From NCBI GenBank assembly GCA_009801085.1, contig VNWV01000005.1, forward strand, positions 1,860,001 to 1,924,000: a DNA stretch of 64,000 nucleotides, given 5' to 3'. A program made the translations under genes and the position numbers. Shown one piece after another: positions 45,101 through 55,376 of this stretch (positions are counted from its first letter, which is position 1; each line of letters opens with the position of its first letter). A model generated the notes under the pieces. That model did no database searches. It saw only the letters and a list, made by a program, of their open reading frames with translations, and was not told the origin of the DNA. The DNA is from Lasiodiplodia sp. COLG20 (taxonomy: Eukaryota > Ascomycota > Dothideomycetes > Botryosphaeriales > Botryosphaeriaceae).

Positions 45101-46924
45101 GGTTTCTTGAGCGTGAGCCAACACTACTGTCAATGCTTGACTATCAAGGAAGGTCCGCGCTGCACTACTGTGCTTCAACACAGAGTACACAGCTTCTCTT
45201 GATAAAAGGTGCTGCGTTGAATCTTCCAGACGGGAAGGGACTGACGGCCATGCACTGTGCTGCTGAGTCTGGAGCTGCTCAGGCACTGCAACGGCTCCTA
45301 ATATCCAGTCAAGCGAATATCAACGCCAAGGATGGAACGCGATCAACGCCCCTACATTACGCCGCGAGCAAAGGATCCTTTGAGGCTACCAGGTACCTTC
45401 TTGCGTTTGGTGCTGCCGTTGATGAGCAAAATCAGGAAGGTAACACGCCTCTGCATTTGGCAGTCGGCCACGGGTGCGACGATATCACCAGGCTTTTGAT
45501 CGAATATGGTCGCTCCTCGGTCTTTGTCAAGAATGCCCAGGGTCAAAGCCCTTGCCACATAGCAGTGGCGCACGAAAACTATACTGCGATCTCATTTCTG
45601 ACTGCGACAGTGGCATCAAAAGACGTGAAAGGAAATACTCCGATTCACCTCTGTGCGCTTGCCGGAAAAGCGGAAATGATGAGCCTGCTCATGTCCAGCT
45701 GTTCACAGCTTGAGGCAAGTGAGGGAAATGCTGACGGTCAGACGCCGTTACACATGGCGGTACAAGCATTTGCACTTGATTGTGTTAAACGGCTGCTTGA
45801 CAAAGGAGTTTCGCCAGACGTAAAAGATCTACGTGGAAACACCCCTCTTCATGTTGCTCTGAAAGCTCCAGAGTCTCCTGATTGTGTCGCTTTGTGCGCG
45901 ATTCTATATGCTGCAGGTGCCTCGCTGACGGAAAGAGACGGCGATAGTCTGACGCCTTGGGATATTGCCGTAAAGGCCAAAGCTCTGAGCACTATGCAGT
46001 TTTTGGTCGAAACCGGAGGTGTCTCCGCTTGCAGAGGCCTGATTTTCACAGACGCCTTACTACAAGCTGCACTTGGAGAGAAGGATATTGACCAAATGTC
46101 TGCAATCTACAATAACGAGACGATTGTGCTGCTAGAGCAATGCCACCGGCGCCTGCTTCATCACGCAATTGAGGCAGGCAATGATCTCTTTCAGAGCTTC
46201 TTCGAACTTGAATTCCTCGACTACGAGAAACACGCATGCAATCCTGATTACGATGCACTCATGAAGCAAGAAAGAGTTTTGGAAGCGAAGGTTCCGGCCG
46301 TTGGACGGGTTGGAAGAGTATGGGCAAAAGCTAGCCGCATTTTCCTCTTCCGCACAGCTCAAGAGGCCGGCTCAGGGGAGTCACCTGCGTACAGTGACAT
46401 CAACGACATGTCAGTGCAGACACAGTCGAAAGTAAAACCTCCCACGTGTTCCATTTCGATTGAGTCGATAGTGACTAAACTTGCTCATTACATAGATCAT
46501 GGTAGACGAATCCCAATTCTACGAGGACTCATATGACAGCCCACCACCTCCGGCTTACAGCAATGAGCCTTGCGAGCTTGAGGACAGCACCACATCAAAC
46601 TTGGTCCATTGCCCATACATCCCCTTGGGATATCGTGGGCCGACACCTCAGAGCGGTGGAACTCTGCCATCCGTCTTTGAACTTTCAGCTGAGCCAGAAC
46701 CGCGAGCCGAATCATCTCGAAACAGCGACATATCGAGCACGGGTGACATGACTCTACTATCAAGGCCTACATCCGAGCTATCAATGCTCACGCGAGCGAC
46801 CTCTTTTTCTTCCCTGGATCTTACTGCATTGGGGGTTCATAAAGTCAATGTCGATCCTGAAATTGAACCCCTCGCGTTCACAAGGCCGTGCGGAACGAGC
46901 GCCAGAGGATACAATACAAAATGA
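42179..46924 (+). CDS. Protein kinase-ankyrin repeat protein
   Basis: Six exons: 42179-42220, 42277-42968, 43019-43357, 43422-43509, 43558-46431, 46496-46924; 1487 residues. Kinase domain about 73-370: Gly loop IGKGETF, Lys96 in VAVKHLK, Glu120 as candidate helix C partner, catalytic loop HGDVKLEN at 197-204 (Gly replaces the usual Arg of HRD), DFG at 224-226, NAPE at 247-250. After a linker with a Sel1-like stretch (AAWQLGLCHLSGFGTP), about a dozen ankyrin repeats run from roughly 540 to 1250 (for example GNTPLHLAV, GQTPLHMAV, GNTPLHVAL). The C-terminus contains PPPPAY, a PPxY motif that can bind WW domains of Rsp5-type ubiquitin ligases. Catalytic residues are present, so it is probably active. 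The 14-codon first exon is the least certain part: it is the only frame joining in phase to exon 2. Confidence 0.83.
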
Positions 46925-47290
46925 TGTCTCATTGAGCACGTGTCATTTTCTCTGTTTTGGCTGTTGGAAGTGTTCAATTTCAAAATGACGGCAGCCTTTT
47001 CTCTATTTTGTGTAGGCTTGTTTCTCCACAGCTTGGGAAGTATTGGCGTGACACGCGAAGTGCTCACATCGCCATCAATTTGAATCACTTTTAATCCGTT
47101 CACGCACGAGAGATAATGCATAGCTTTGAATACCTGTCGCTGCTACTAATTCACTCAACAGTTCACGCACTCCATGTTTAGCATGCTTAGCACCCAATGC
47201 TGCGCATTAAAAAAAAATTATCAATAGATCGGTACTCTCATCAATACAATCAACTCGATACCATCCAATTTTCCCACACCGCCCGCTCCC
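46925..47290. other. Convergent 3' flanks
   Basis: 366 bp between the stops of the kinase-ankyrin gene and the beta-galactosidase gene. Nothing seen. Confidence 0.5.
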
Positions 47291-50200
47291 TTACGCATAC
47301 TCCAACCTCTCCTCACTCCACCCCGGCCTCAAATACGCCCCCTCAAACCTGGTATCCAACCCACTCCTCACCAACCCCTGCACCTCCCACCCCAGCTCGA
47401 TCTTCGCCCCCTCCTCACTCTGCGCCCACACCGCCAGCACGACCTCATTCTCTCCCGCAAAATCCAACACCCCCGGCGGAACCGGGAAATCCGTCGCCGT
47501 GCTAACCGCCGGCCTGAACCGGCCGAACTGATACCCATTCACAAACAACAGCGCGCGCACGTCCTCGCTCGCGCCGGCCGGCACGCCCAGCGTGAAGTGC
47601 ACGGCCGCGTCGTGCCCCGCCGGCACATCCAGCGCGACCTTCGTCCGGTAGAACCGGACGTCCGCACCGGCGAAGCCCGATGCGGGGGTGGACGCGGTGG
47701 ACCACGCGGAATCGTCGAAGCCCGGCAGGTGCCAGCCCAGCCGCTCGCCCAGCAGGCCGCCCTCGTTGTACACGCCGCGGACCGGATCAAGCGTCTTCCC
47801 TTCGGCTTCGCCGGCGGTGCCGGCGACGTGCCAGGTGTCGAACGCCCCGCCGATGAGCGTCGCGTTGGTGATGCCGCGGATCTCGAGCGCCTCGGCGCGC
47901 TGCTCGTGGCCGGAGTTGTCCATGAGGATGACGAGCGTGTTCTCGCCCGAGACGGTCGCGTTGGCGGGGAGCGGGATGGTGGCGTTGGTGGCTTCGAGCT
48001 CGGAGGAGCCCGGCTCGGCGTGCAGGAAGCGGCCGTTCAGGTAGGCGCTCCAGCCGAAGCCGGTGCCGCCCTGCAGCGCGAGGAAGACGGCGGACGGGGA
48101 GCCGGTGAAGGTCGCCCGGTAGAGGTGGTGGCCGACGTGGAAGCCCAGCGCGTCGATGTAGAGGTACGGCTTGGTGGCGGCGGTGAATTGCGAGGGCGTG
48201 GTGTCGGCGTCGGCGAGCTTCCAGACTTTGGGGGAGAGGGTGTAGTTGGGCGCGATTTCAGGGAGGGAGGACGCGGATTTCCAGGTCAGGTTGGAGAGGG
48301 GCGGGAGGGTGAAGGAGACGTCGGGCCCGGCGGCGGCGGCGGTGATGCTGCCGTGGGTGGTGGCGGTCGTGCGGAGGGCTTCGTCGTTCCAGTAGATGCT
48401 TGTCACGGCCGCGGGCGCGAAGACGTCGAGGGTTGTGTCGGCGATGGTGTCGCCGTACAGGTAGACGGTGTCGCCGACGATGGTGGCTTCGCGGACGAGG
48501 TGCGGGCCCTGGACGAGGATGGTCTCGTTGACCGGGGCGTGCGGGTCGGGCGTGAGGACGGGGGCGAACGTCTTCCAGGCCGAGTCGCGGTCGAGGATGA
48601 CGAAGCGCGCCTTGTCCGTGTCGACGACGGTGGTGCCCGTCTGGTTGGCGAAGTTGACGATCAGGCCGTGCTCGCTCTGGTGGAACTTGACGCTGTCGCT
48701 GGGGACGGCCGTTGCGGAGATGTTGGCCGAGCCCTCGAGGAGGAACTCGCCACCCTCACCATTGGGCACCCAGAGAGCAACGGTCGGCTTTCCGTCCAGC
48801 TCGACGTAGGTGAAAACTTCGGCGGTCGAGTAGAGCAGCTTCTGGCCAGAAAAGCGGAAGTCGGTGGGGACGATCTTGGCCTCACGGGCATTGAGCTCGA
48901 TCTCGCCGTCCTTCTGCGGGATGGTGAAGTTGCCGACCGAAGTGTCAACATGCAGCTTGAAAGAAACGGGCTTGCCAGTCACAGAGTCGGCGTGGCGGGC
49001 GATGTAGAAGGCGCCTCCGGTAGCCTTGTTGCGAAGCTCGGTCGAGATGACCTCGTTGTTGGTCGTGTAGGTAGTGCTGTTACCAACGCGGTCGGCCTCG
49101 CGGAGGTCCTCAGCAACCCTGGTGAACAGGGCCAAGCTCTTGGTCTCGTACCAGCTGTCCCTCAGGGTGCGGTCCTCGGCAATGGGGGCAGCGTAGTCGT
49201 AGCTGGTGCCGATGAAAGGAGCGGCCATCCAGCCCCAGTTGGTACCGCCGAAGAGGGTGTAGAGGATCATGGCAGTCACCTTCTGGTCGATGTTGTGGCG
49301 GTAGAAGAGGTTGCGGAACTCGGGGCCCATGGGCTCCAAGCACTGGCCTGCATCTCCGTCGAGCGGGTTGTAGCGGCCACCCTGGAATTCAGGCATCAGA
49401 GACGGCTGGTTGGGCGTGTTACGCTGGAACCAGCTGTAGTACTCGACGAGGTTGTAGTCGTTGGAGACGCCGGTACACTCCGACTGGTCGCAGGACCAGC
49501 AGAGCGGGTAGTTGTCCAGCCCCAGCACGTCGACGTTGCCACCGGCGCCCACAGTATCCGTATCTGTCGACCACGAGAAATCGTTCAAGTTGGGGCTGTT
49601 GTGCGTCGTAGGCACGTCGATTCCGTTCCTGCGCGCATTGGCATTCAGCTCCTCCATGTACTTGACGGCCGCCTCGTTGGGAGTCCTGGTGGCCGAGTTG
49701 AGCCACTGCTCGCCGTACTCGTTCTCCAGCTGGTAGCTGATGACGGTACCGTTCTTGTGGATTTGGTACGGCGCCACAATCTTCGCAATCTCGTCCTGGT
49801 ACGGAGTCCAGGCCGCCGTGTACGAAGAGTTGTCGTCCCGCAGCTCGCCGTAAGCGCCCGTCGTGGCCCACAGCGGGAATCCACCAGCGTTCAACTCAGC
49901 ATTGACGTACGGGCCGGGGCGCACGGCCACGAAGAGGCCGGCTTCCTTGGCGTATTCCAGCAGGCGGCTGATGTCGTGGGCGGCGTGCTCGAAGTCGGTC
50001 TGGTTGGGGTGCGGGTTGTGGAAGAACCAGTTGGTGTAGAAGGAGAAGGTGTTGAAGCCCAGTGCCTTGGTCTTCTGCACGATATCCTTCCAGAGCTCAG
50101 GGACGGGCAGCCGGAAAGGGTGCATCTCGCCACCAAAGACGTAGACGCGCTTGCCGTTGACGATGAAGCTGTAGTGGTCCCATTGGACGGCGTCGGTGTA

Positions 50201-50317
50201 GCCGCTGTCTTGAACGGGCCATTCTTGCGCAGTCGTGGCCGGGATCTGGCTGAGGAGGGGCAGGAGCACCGAGCTCGCCGTGAGCAGGCGCAACATCTTG
50301 GAGTTTTGGGAGACCAT
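47291..50317 (-). CDS. lacA: Secreted GH35 beta-galactosidase
   Basis: One unbroken exon, 1008 residues, matching the size of fungal LacA/Bga1 enzymes (about 1000-1020). It releases terminal beta-galactose from galactans, xyloglucan side chains or lactose outside the cell. Signal peptide at the N-terminus (LRLLTASSVLLPLLSQIPATTA). GH35 core: RPGPYVNAELNAGGFPLW signature in two parts, acid/base Glu200 in QLENEYG, nucleophile Glu near 310 in MPEFQGG. The remainder is the usual set of beta-sandwich domains. Several NxS/T sites suggest glycosylation. High GC gives a 1017-codon antisense frame that is not a gene. A TATATGAA box lies about 60 bp upstream of the ATG. Confidence 0.96.
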   Translation of the reverse strand: MVSQNSKMLRLLTASSVLLPLLSQIPATTAQEWPVQDSGYTDAVQWDHYSFIVNGKRVYVFGGEMHPFRLPVPELWKDIVQKTKALGFNTFSFYTNWFFHNPHPNQTDFEHAAHDISRLLEYAKEAGLFVAVRPGPYVNAELNAGGFPLWATTGAYGELRDDNSSYTAAWTPYQDEIAKIVAPYQIHKNGTVISYQLENEYGEQWLNSATRTPNEAAVKYMEELNANARRNGIDVPTTHNSPNLNDFSWSTDTDTVGAGGNVDVLGLDNYPLCWSCDQSECTGVSNDYNLVEYYSWFQRNTPNQPSLMPEFQGGRYNPLDGDAGQCLEPMGPEFRNLFYRHNIDQKVTAMILYTLFGGTNWGWMAAPFIGTSYDYAAPIAEDRTLRDSWYETKSLALFTRVAEDLREADRVGNSTTYTTNNEVISTELRNKATGGAFYIARHADSVTGKPVSFKLHVDTSVGNFTIPQKDGEIELNAREAKIVPTDFRFSGQKLLYSTAEVFTYVELDGKPTVALWVPNGEGGEFLLEGSANISATAVPSDSVKFHQSEHGLIVNFANQTGTTVVDTDKARFVILDRDSAWKTFAPVLTPDPHAPVNETILVQGPHLVREATIVGDTVYLYGDTIADTTLDVFAPAAVTSIYWNDEALRTTATTHGSITAAAAGPDVSFTLPPLSNLTWKSASSLPEIAPNYTLSPKVWKLADADTTPSQFTAATKPYLYIDALGFHVGHHLYRATFTGSPSAVFLALQGGTGFGWSAYLNGRFLHAEPGSSELEATNATIPLPANATVSGENTLVILMDNSGHEQRAEALEIRGITNATLIGGAFDTWHVAGTAGEAEGKTLDPVRGVYNEGGLLGERLGWHLPGFDDSAWSTASTPASGFAGADVRFYRTKVALDVPAGHDAAVHFTLGVPAGASEDVRALLFVNGYQFGRFRPAVSTATDFPVPPGVLDFAGENEVVLAVWAQSEEGAKIELGWEVQGLVRSGLDTRFEGAYLRPGWSEERLEYA

Positions 50318-52465
50318 TGTTCCCGTCCCGCTCGATCGCTAATCCTCCTGCATCCACTGCGGCATGCCCTCATTCATATACTGCGCGCCGAGAGTGCCAT
50401 TGTTCTGGGCCACTCTCGGTCGGTTAAATCGTCTCGTATAAATCCTGGTTTTGACGTCAGAGCTCATGATATTATATGGCTTGGCTACTGGCTCGCTTGT
50501 AGTTCGGGAGGAGGAGCCCCGAATTTGCCGGGGGGTTTTGGAGCGTGCCTGACAAGACTGCGGAGAAGCGGAGCTCAATACAGAATAGCGGAGGCCCGTG
50601 AATGCGGGGCACCCCACGGATTTGCGTGCATTTTTCCACCAAAGAACTAATCTTGCGCGGAAGAACAGCAGAACAGCAAGCAATTGGACGTGTTTCGAAA
50701 CTTTTGACAGCGGCTTAAAATCCGAGAGCAAGGATCATGCAGCTCAGTCTAATGCAGGTACCGCGAACCAGGTTTCCAGAAACTTTCCTGGAGAGGCATC
50801 TGATCGCTTGCGACTCAAGCGAGCTACCCTCACCGATTGACCGTCTGGTCATTGCGCCTCGCTTGCATCGGAGCCCACCAAACAAGGAATGGCCGTCCAC
50901 TGCTAACAAACGGGTCGGTCAGTTGACGATGACTTGGCCAGAAGCACGGCCAAAGAGTTGCGTGAAAAATACCTCGGAACAACAGCTGACACCAGGAAGT
51001 CAGTAGATTGCCAGCGTGAGGATACTCACAACGATGCGGACTCTAATGACAAGGCCAGGCAGACAAAGGCTTTTGAAGTGCGACATGTGTATCAACTCTC
51101 TCGGCACAACAGCTCGAACTACACATGTTTTGTTTAGTTGAAGAAGTCGAATTAGTTATGGTACTTTACCTACCTACTAGTCTTTTGTAGACTTAGCTTT
51201 TGCTTGCTTGGTACCTTCTAGAAGATTCTCTACTTATGCACGGCTAGGTTTCCTTGTTGCTCTCTTATTCAAGTAGTACAAGCGCTACATTGAATACTGC
51301 TGTAGCTTCAGTCTTAATCTCACCAGTTAGACTGAAGGAGGAAAGGTTTCATAGTCGTGGACGCAGAATGACTCTACTGCAGGCTCTAGATGATGGACGT
51401 GCTCGTGTCCCCGGTATGCCAGGAAAGAATCAGCTGCCTCGAATGATTCGCGCCAGGGTCGGTGAGCGTTGATACAAAGGATCTTGTTAGTCGCTAGTGC
51501 CTCTAAGAACCGAGTTGGGTTAGTGCTAGATGCAATCCGAGGACTAGAAAAAGCTAGATGCCGCACTATTTCCAACGCCAGCTGATAGCCTTCGTATTTT
51601 GACAGATGACCAGTAACATGTGCAACTGGTGAACATGTACTCTTGTCAACCATAAGAGACTAAAAAAAAATCTGCAACGCCTCCAAGTCGATCCCCCATA
51701 CCCCGCATCTGCCCCTCTCGTCAACCTGGATGTACACACCGCCACGCTCCAAACGGTAGATCATCAGGGTCTCAAGAGCAACTCGAGACACTTACGAAGA
51801 GATCAGTCAGTCTCCAAACGCCTCATATTCAATCCTCCGCCCTATCTCAACGACGTAGCACACTCATTTCCTACCTTCTCGCCCCGAACTTCACCATTGA
51901 GCCCAACGGACTAATCGCACACACCCGCCTGTACACGGCGGGTGCAACCAGCGCGTCGCATGCAGGAGCCATGGCTGCCGCCTCGTTATCGGCGTGGCTG
52001 AACCCCACAGCAGCCGCATTGCCACTGAGGCGCATCATGGCAGGCTGAGTGGCGGTGGCAGGCAACGGGGCGGGCGCGGCGCGCTGGATCGGTGATGCAG
52101 CGAAGCGATGAAGTTATGGTAGAAGAATGGACGCCATCGTGTCGATGCGGAGAGCCGGGTGCCATCAGCGTGCGCAGAGGCGCACTTCCTGGTCGTAGTG
52201 CTGGCTGATGAGCGTCGTCTCGTTGCAGAATTGATGGTTGTTGGGGGATGAGATGGCCTGCGGACAGGCTGCGCGTTGTGGGAGGGGGGGAGAGAGTTTT
52301 TTTCACAGCCAGTGAATGAATGGCCGCAACAGGGCCGAAGAATCTGAGTGGCCCTGCAGCGGCCCGCGCCGTCGCCGCGCCGATCCCAACTCTCCCGATT
52401 GTGGCACGGGGAAGTTCGGCAGCATTCATACCGTGTAGCATGTCGATTTAACAAAAACTATAAGC
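50318..52465. other. Long intergenic stretch between beta-galactosidase and cluster
   Basis: 2.1 kb holding the beta-galactosidase promoter and, at the far right, the 3' flank of the AflS-like gene. Base composition shifts to lower GC at 51120-51660. Only one weak candidate frame (51327-51653) is listed. Confidence 0.45.
51327..51653 (-). CDS. Uncharacterised 108-residue frame, possible orphan or remnant
   Basis: Starts with ATG and runs 108 codons to a stop; I do not recognise it. Composition looks protein-like (segments such as ALEIVRHLAFSSP and FLEALATNKILCINAHRPW), with no signal peptide or transmembrane span. No splice partner found. It may be a decayed gene fragment; support is only reading-frame length. 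Confidence 0.2.
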   Translation of the reverse strand: MVDKSTCSPVAHVTGHLSKYEGYQLALEIVRHLAFSSPRIASSTNPTRFLEALATNKILCINAHRPWRESFEAADSFLAYRGHEHVHHLEPAVESFCVHDYETFPPSV

Positions 52466-53899
52466 TTAACTAGTATACAATCGGTATCGCAACTCCAAGG
52501 CAACCGGCGCACCGCTTGATGGCCGAAGCGTATTCACCACAACCAACCGACCCACGCTATCACTGCTGCCATTCAGCATGTTGGTGAACTCGGACATTTC
52601 CATCTCGCCATCGTTGAGCAGTTGGAAGAGGGATAGGTCGCGCCGCCGTGCTGCCGACTCAACGCCCGGGTCAACAGTGCCAGGATCCGGGATCAGATGG
52701 GAAGTGAGGACGAGAAGGGCTGCGGAGGTGTTTGCACGCAGCACGTCCACATGCGCGCTTATCTCGGCCGCCATGTGCGCGGCTCGCGCATTGGACGCCA
52801 TGTTGCACAGCGCGGACGGGAGATGCAGAATGTAGACGGATGCATCGCGGACCGTTTGAGGAGTTCCGGGAAGTCGTTGCTGTATCGAGATGCGGGGGTT
52901 GAGTAGGTACCGCTCATCAAATGCGCTGGAGCCGTTTGTTGAGGCTTTGCCCGGGGATACTTGTATTGTTAAGTGAAGTGTCGAGTTGATGTTTAGAAGG
53001 GCAGCAGCTCTTTCCGTTGACGTCGCACCCACCTGTTATTCGAGGCCGGAGATGGTTAGTCACAGAAACAAGTGATTCGGCGGGGAAGCTTACCTCTACT
53101 ACAGAAGCCCCGGCGAGGCAGAGAGGATCAAACGACTTCAAAGCCTGGCATACACCGTCCTCCCATTGGTCTGTACCATAGCGGAGGTATGCTAACCATT
53201 GGCGCTGCAGCTTCTTCCGCTGTTCGCAACTGCTGGTAAAGGTGGTAGAGGTATTGAATGCCAGGTTGTAAGCGCTCTCGTTGGTCTGATGTGAATGCCC
53301 GAAGCTCTGAGTAGCCACTGGCATTTTCAATGCTGAAGGCACCGCTGTTTCAGCGAGGAACATGGCTGCGTCCAGGTATGACGGCTTGACGACGAACTGT
53401 GCTGACAAGGCAGTGTGTGCAACAAGGCCCGCCTGAGGCTCATGGAGAAATCCGGCTGTAGCCGTCATCCGCACAATTCGAGAAAGCTGCGATTCCGGGA
53501 CTCCCGCCAGCTCAGACACATCCCGGAGAGGCACGCTGCCGCTGAGAGGTATGCACGCAAGCACCTGGAAGTCGCCGAACCATTGCATACAAGCAAGAAG
53601 CTGACTCTGCACAGACTCAGTGAGTGACGATATGCTCAGGCATCAATGGAGAAGCGCACCTGACCGGCAAGCTGTTGAACGAAATCAACTGGCCCGCTAA
53701 GCAACGTTTGAATCCTGGATATTGCTGCTAGAATAGAACGCTGTGCTGAAATGACATCACTGGGGTCATCAGAGGAGACAAGTGCTCGTGATATTCCGTC
53801 ATTCGTAGCGCCGTTACTGTTCTGATAATGATTAACCAGCACTTGAACAGCGGTAGTCAGCTCGCTACTGCTGGACTGAAGCTGAGCCAAGCCATTCAT
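52466..53899 (-). CDS. AflS/AflJ-like co-regulator (O-methyltransferase fold)
   Basis: Exons 53660-53899, 53094-53606, 52466-53032 (introns 53 and 61 bp, phase 0) give 439 residues, the same size as AflS. AflS-type proteins look like class II O-methyltransferases (winged-helix dimerisation domain then a Rossmann-like part) but lack activity and instead bind the AflR activator. Seen here: an N-terminal helix, then QLLACMQWFGDFQVLACIPLSG and a winged helix (LRDVSELAGVPESQLSRIVRMTATAGFLHE), and a C-terminal part with no GxGxG SAM-binding motif. Divergent from the AflR-like gene across 1.48 kb, exactly the aflR-aflS arrangement. The junction into the last exon gives GTG as first codon (internal Val), which is fine in mid-protein. 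Confidence 0.87.
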
Positions 53900-55376
53900 A
53901 GCGGGGGTGCGTATGCTTAAGATCGTCCGAAATAACCTTTTGTGGGTACGGTGGTGATATGCAAAGGGGAATTCAGGCTCAATTTTCCCTTTTTGCTGAG
54001 ATTAGAAATTTCAAAAGACACACTTTTGTCGTAGCTTTTTATGTCCGTGTTCCCGTTCGGTACCTTCTTACCCGCTTCATCCGGTGGGATAGAGGGCTCA
54101 AGTGTGCCTGTTTCCCTTGCCGACACCGACTCGAAAATACGAAAGCGATACTGAGGAGAGCTCCAAATCCTACAGGATCTCGGCGAGAACAATACAAGAA
54201 TAATACAAGGTCTAGGCAGGGTCCAGTTGTGCGGCTGAGCATGCAGGTGGATAGCCGAGAAGTCGGCAAAATTGTTGCCGTCCTCGATGTACCGCATCTC
54301 AGCCAGCCGAATGTAATGTATTGAAATCGACGTAACCCTGACAATGCCTACGTTTTCAAGCTATTTCGTATTGCGGTGACGGAATTTGTGGGTTATGGTG
54401 AAGGATTGGAGTGTGTGTCGCACGAAGCCGGGGACAAACTGAGGTAGAGTAAAAGGATTGTAGTCCGTGTAGCACGCAATCGAAAATAAGCTGAGGTGGG
54501 GCAGAAGGCTTGTAACTGTTGCCAAGACCCCGACTGTGGCAAAGAGGTCCTTGAATGTTCTGCCCCGTTCTGTGGATTGGTCTCGTTTTGCTCTGGATTA
54601 GGCCCTCCAGATCGCACAAGCTGACCAAATCCCACGGAAGATACCAATCGGATCTTTAGGACAGCCACACAGATCCTCTATCACGAAGAGCTTTGTTGCT
54701 TGATCCAGCCACGGGGCTGGTGATTACTATTTAGCACTCCTGAAGGATTCAGGGTCCACTTTATGCAAGCATTCGAGCAGGGGGTAAGGAAAGCGGGTGG
54801 TACTGCGTCAGCCTCCGGAACCATATCCGTGTGTGGTCCAGAGCTATGCTAAATTGTTACAGAGATAAGGCCGGCACAAGGTATGATACTGGAACAGGAG
54901 GTTATCATGTTATTATATGCTATTATAACAAGTCTGCGGGGCTGTTTCCGGCGGCAAAGAACGCGTGCTTGCTAATGAATGATGTATTAGCGTATAGATG
55001 TCGAAGGTGTATTTCATGTAATTGGCGTTGGCCCACGGGAAGCTGAAAAAGTGGGAATACGATCGCAGAGAAGGATTGGAGCGCAGGCTACAGCATCGAA
55101 ATCTGACCTATTCCTGGGACTTTCATGACCTTCTTCTCCTTCCACATCGGGGCCTGACCGAAGAAGCAAGCTTCCAATTGGGTCAGCACCGGTAGCTCCA
55201 GGCACCCCACCGCGGCAGCGCGACGTTCCGCCGAGCCGGTCGGTTAGCGTTCGTTTTATACATCCAGTGTCCACCCCTTACCTCTTTGGAGGGCTACGAT
55301 CAGCTTCCAGTCTAATCGTACCTGCAGTATTCTCAATTCACTTCGTATACTACATCAACACCCACAATCGTCCGAC
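53900..55376. promoter_or_regulatory. Divergent promoter of the AflS-like / AflR-like pair
   Basis: 1.48 kb between the two starts. It contains an imperfect 52 bp tandem duplication (54403-54506, separate entry) and TTTTATA about 120 bp before the AflR-like ATG. I found no full AflR consensus; the nearest are TCGTATTGCGG at 54366 and TCGGTTAGCGT at 55241. Confidence 0.6.
54403..54506. repeat. Imperfect tandem duplication, period 52 bp
   Basis: Two adjacent units (54403-54454, 54455-54506) align without gaps; shared blocks include GGATTG, GTGT, GCACG and CTGAGGT. A shortened third start (GGCTTGTAA) follows. Confidence 0.65.

Noticed and set aside
47597..50650. 1017-codon open frame on the plus strand
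   Set aside because: Exact antisense of the GH35 beta-galactosidase; composition (Val, Gly, Arg, Glu-rich) is the mirror of GC3-rich codons and shows no family.
54366..55251. AflR sites in the AflR/AflS-type promoter
   Set aside because: TCGTATTGCGG and TCGGTTAGCGT each miss the strict consensus, so autoregulation is not claimed.
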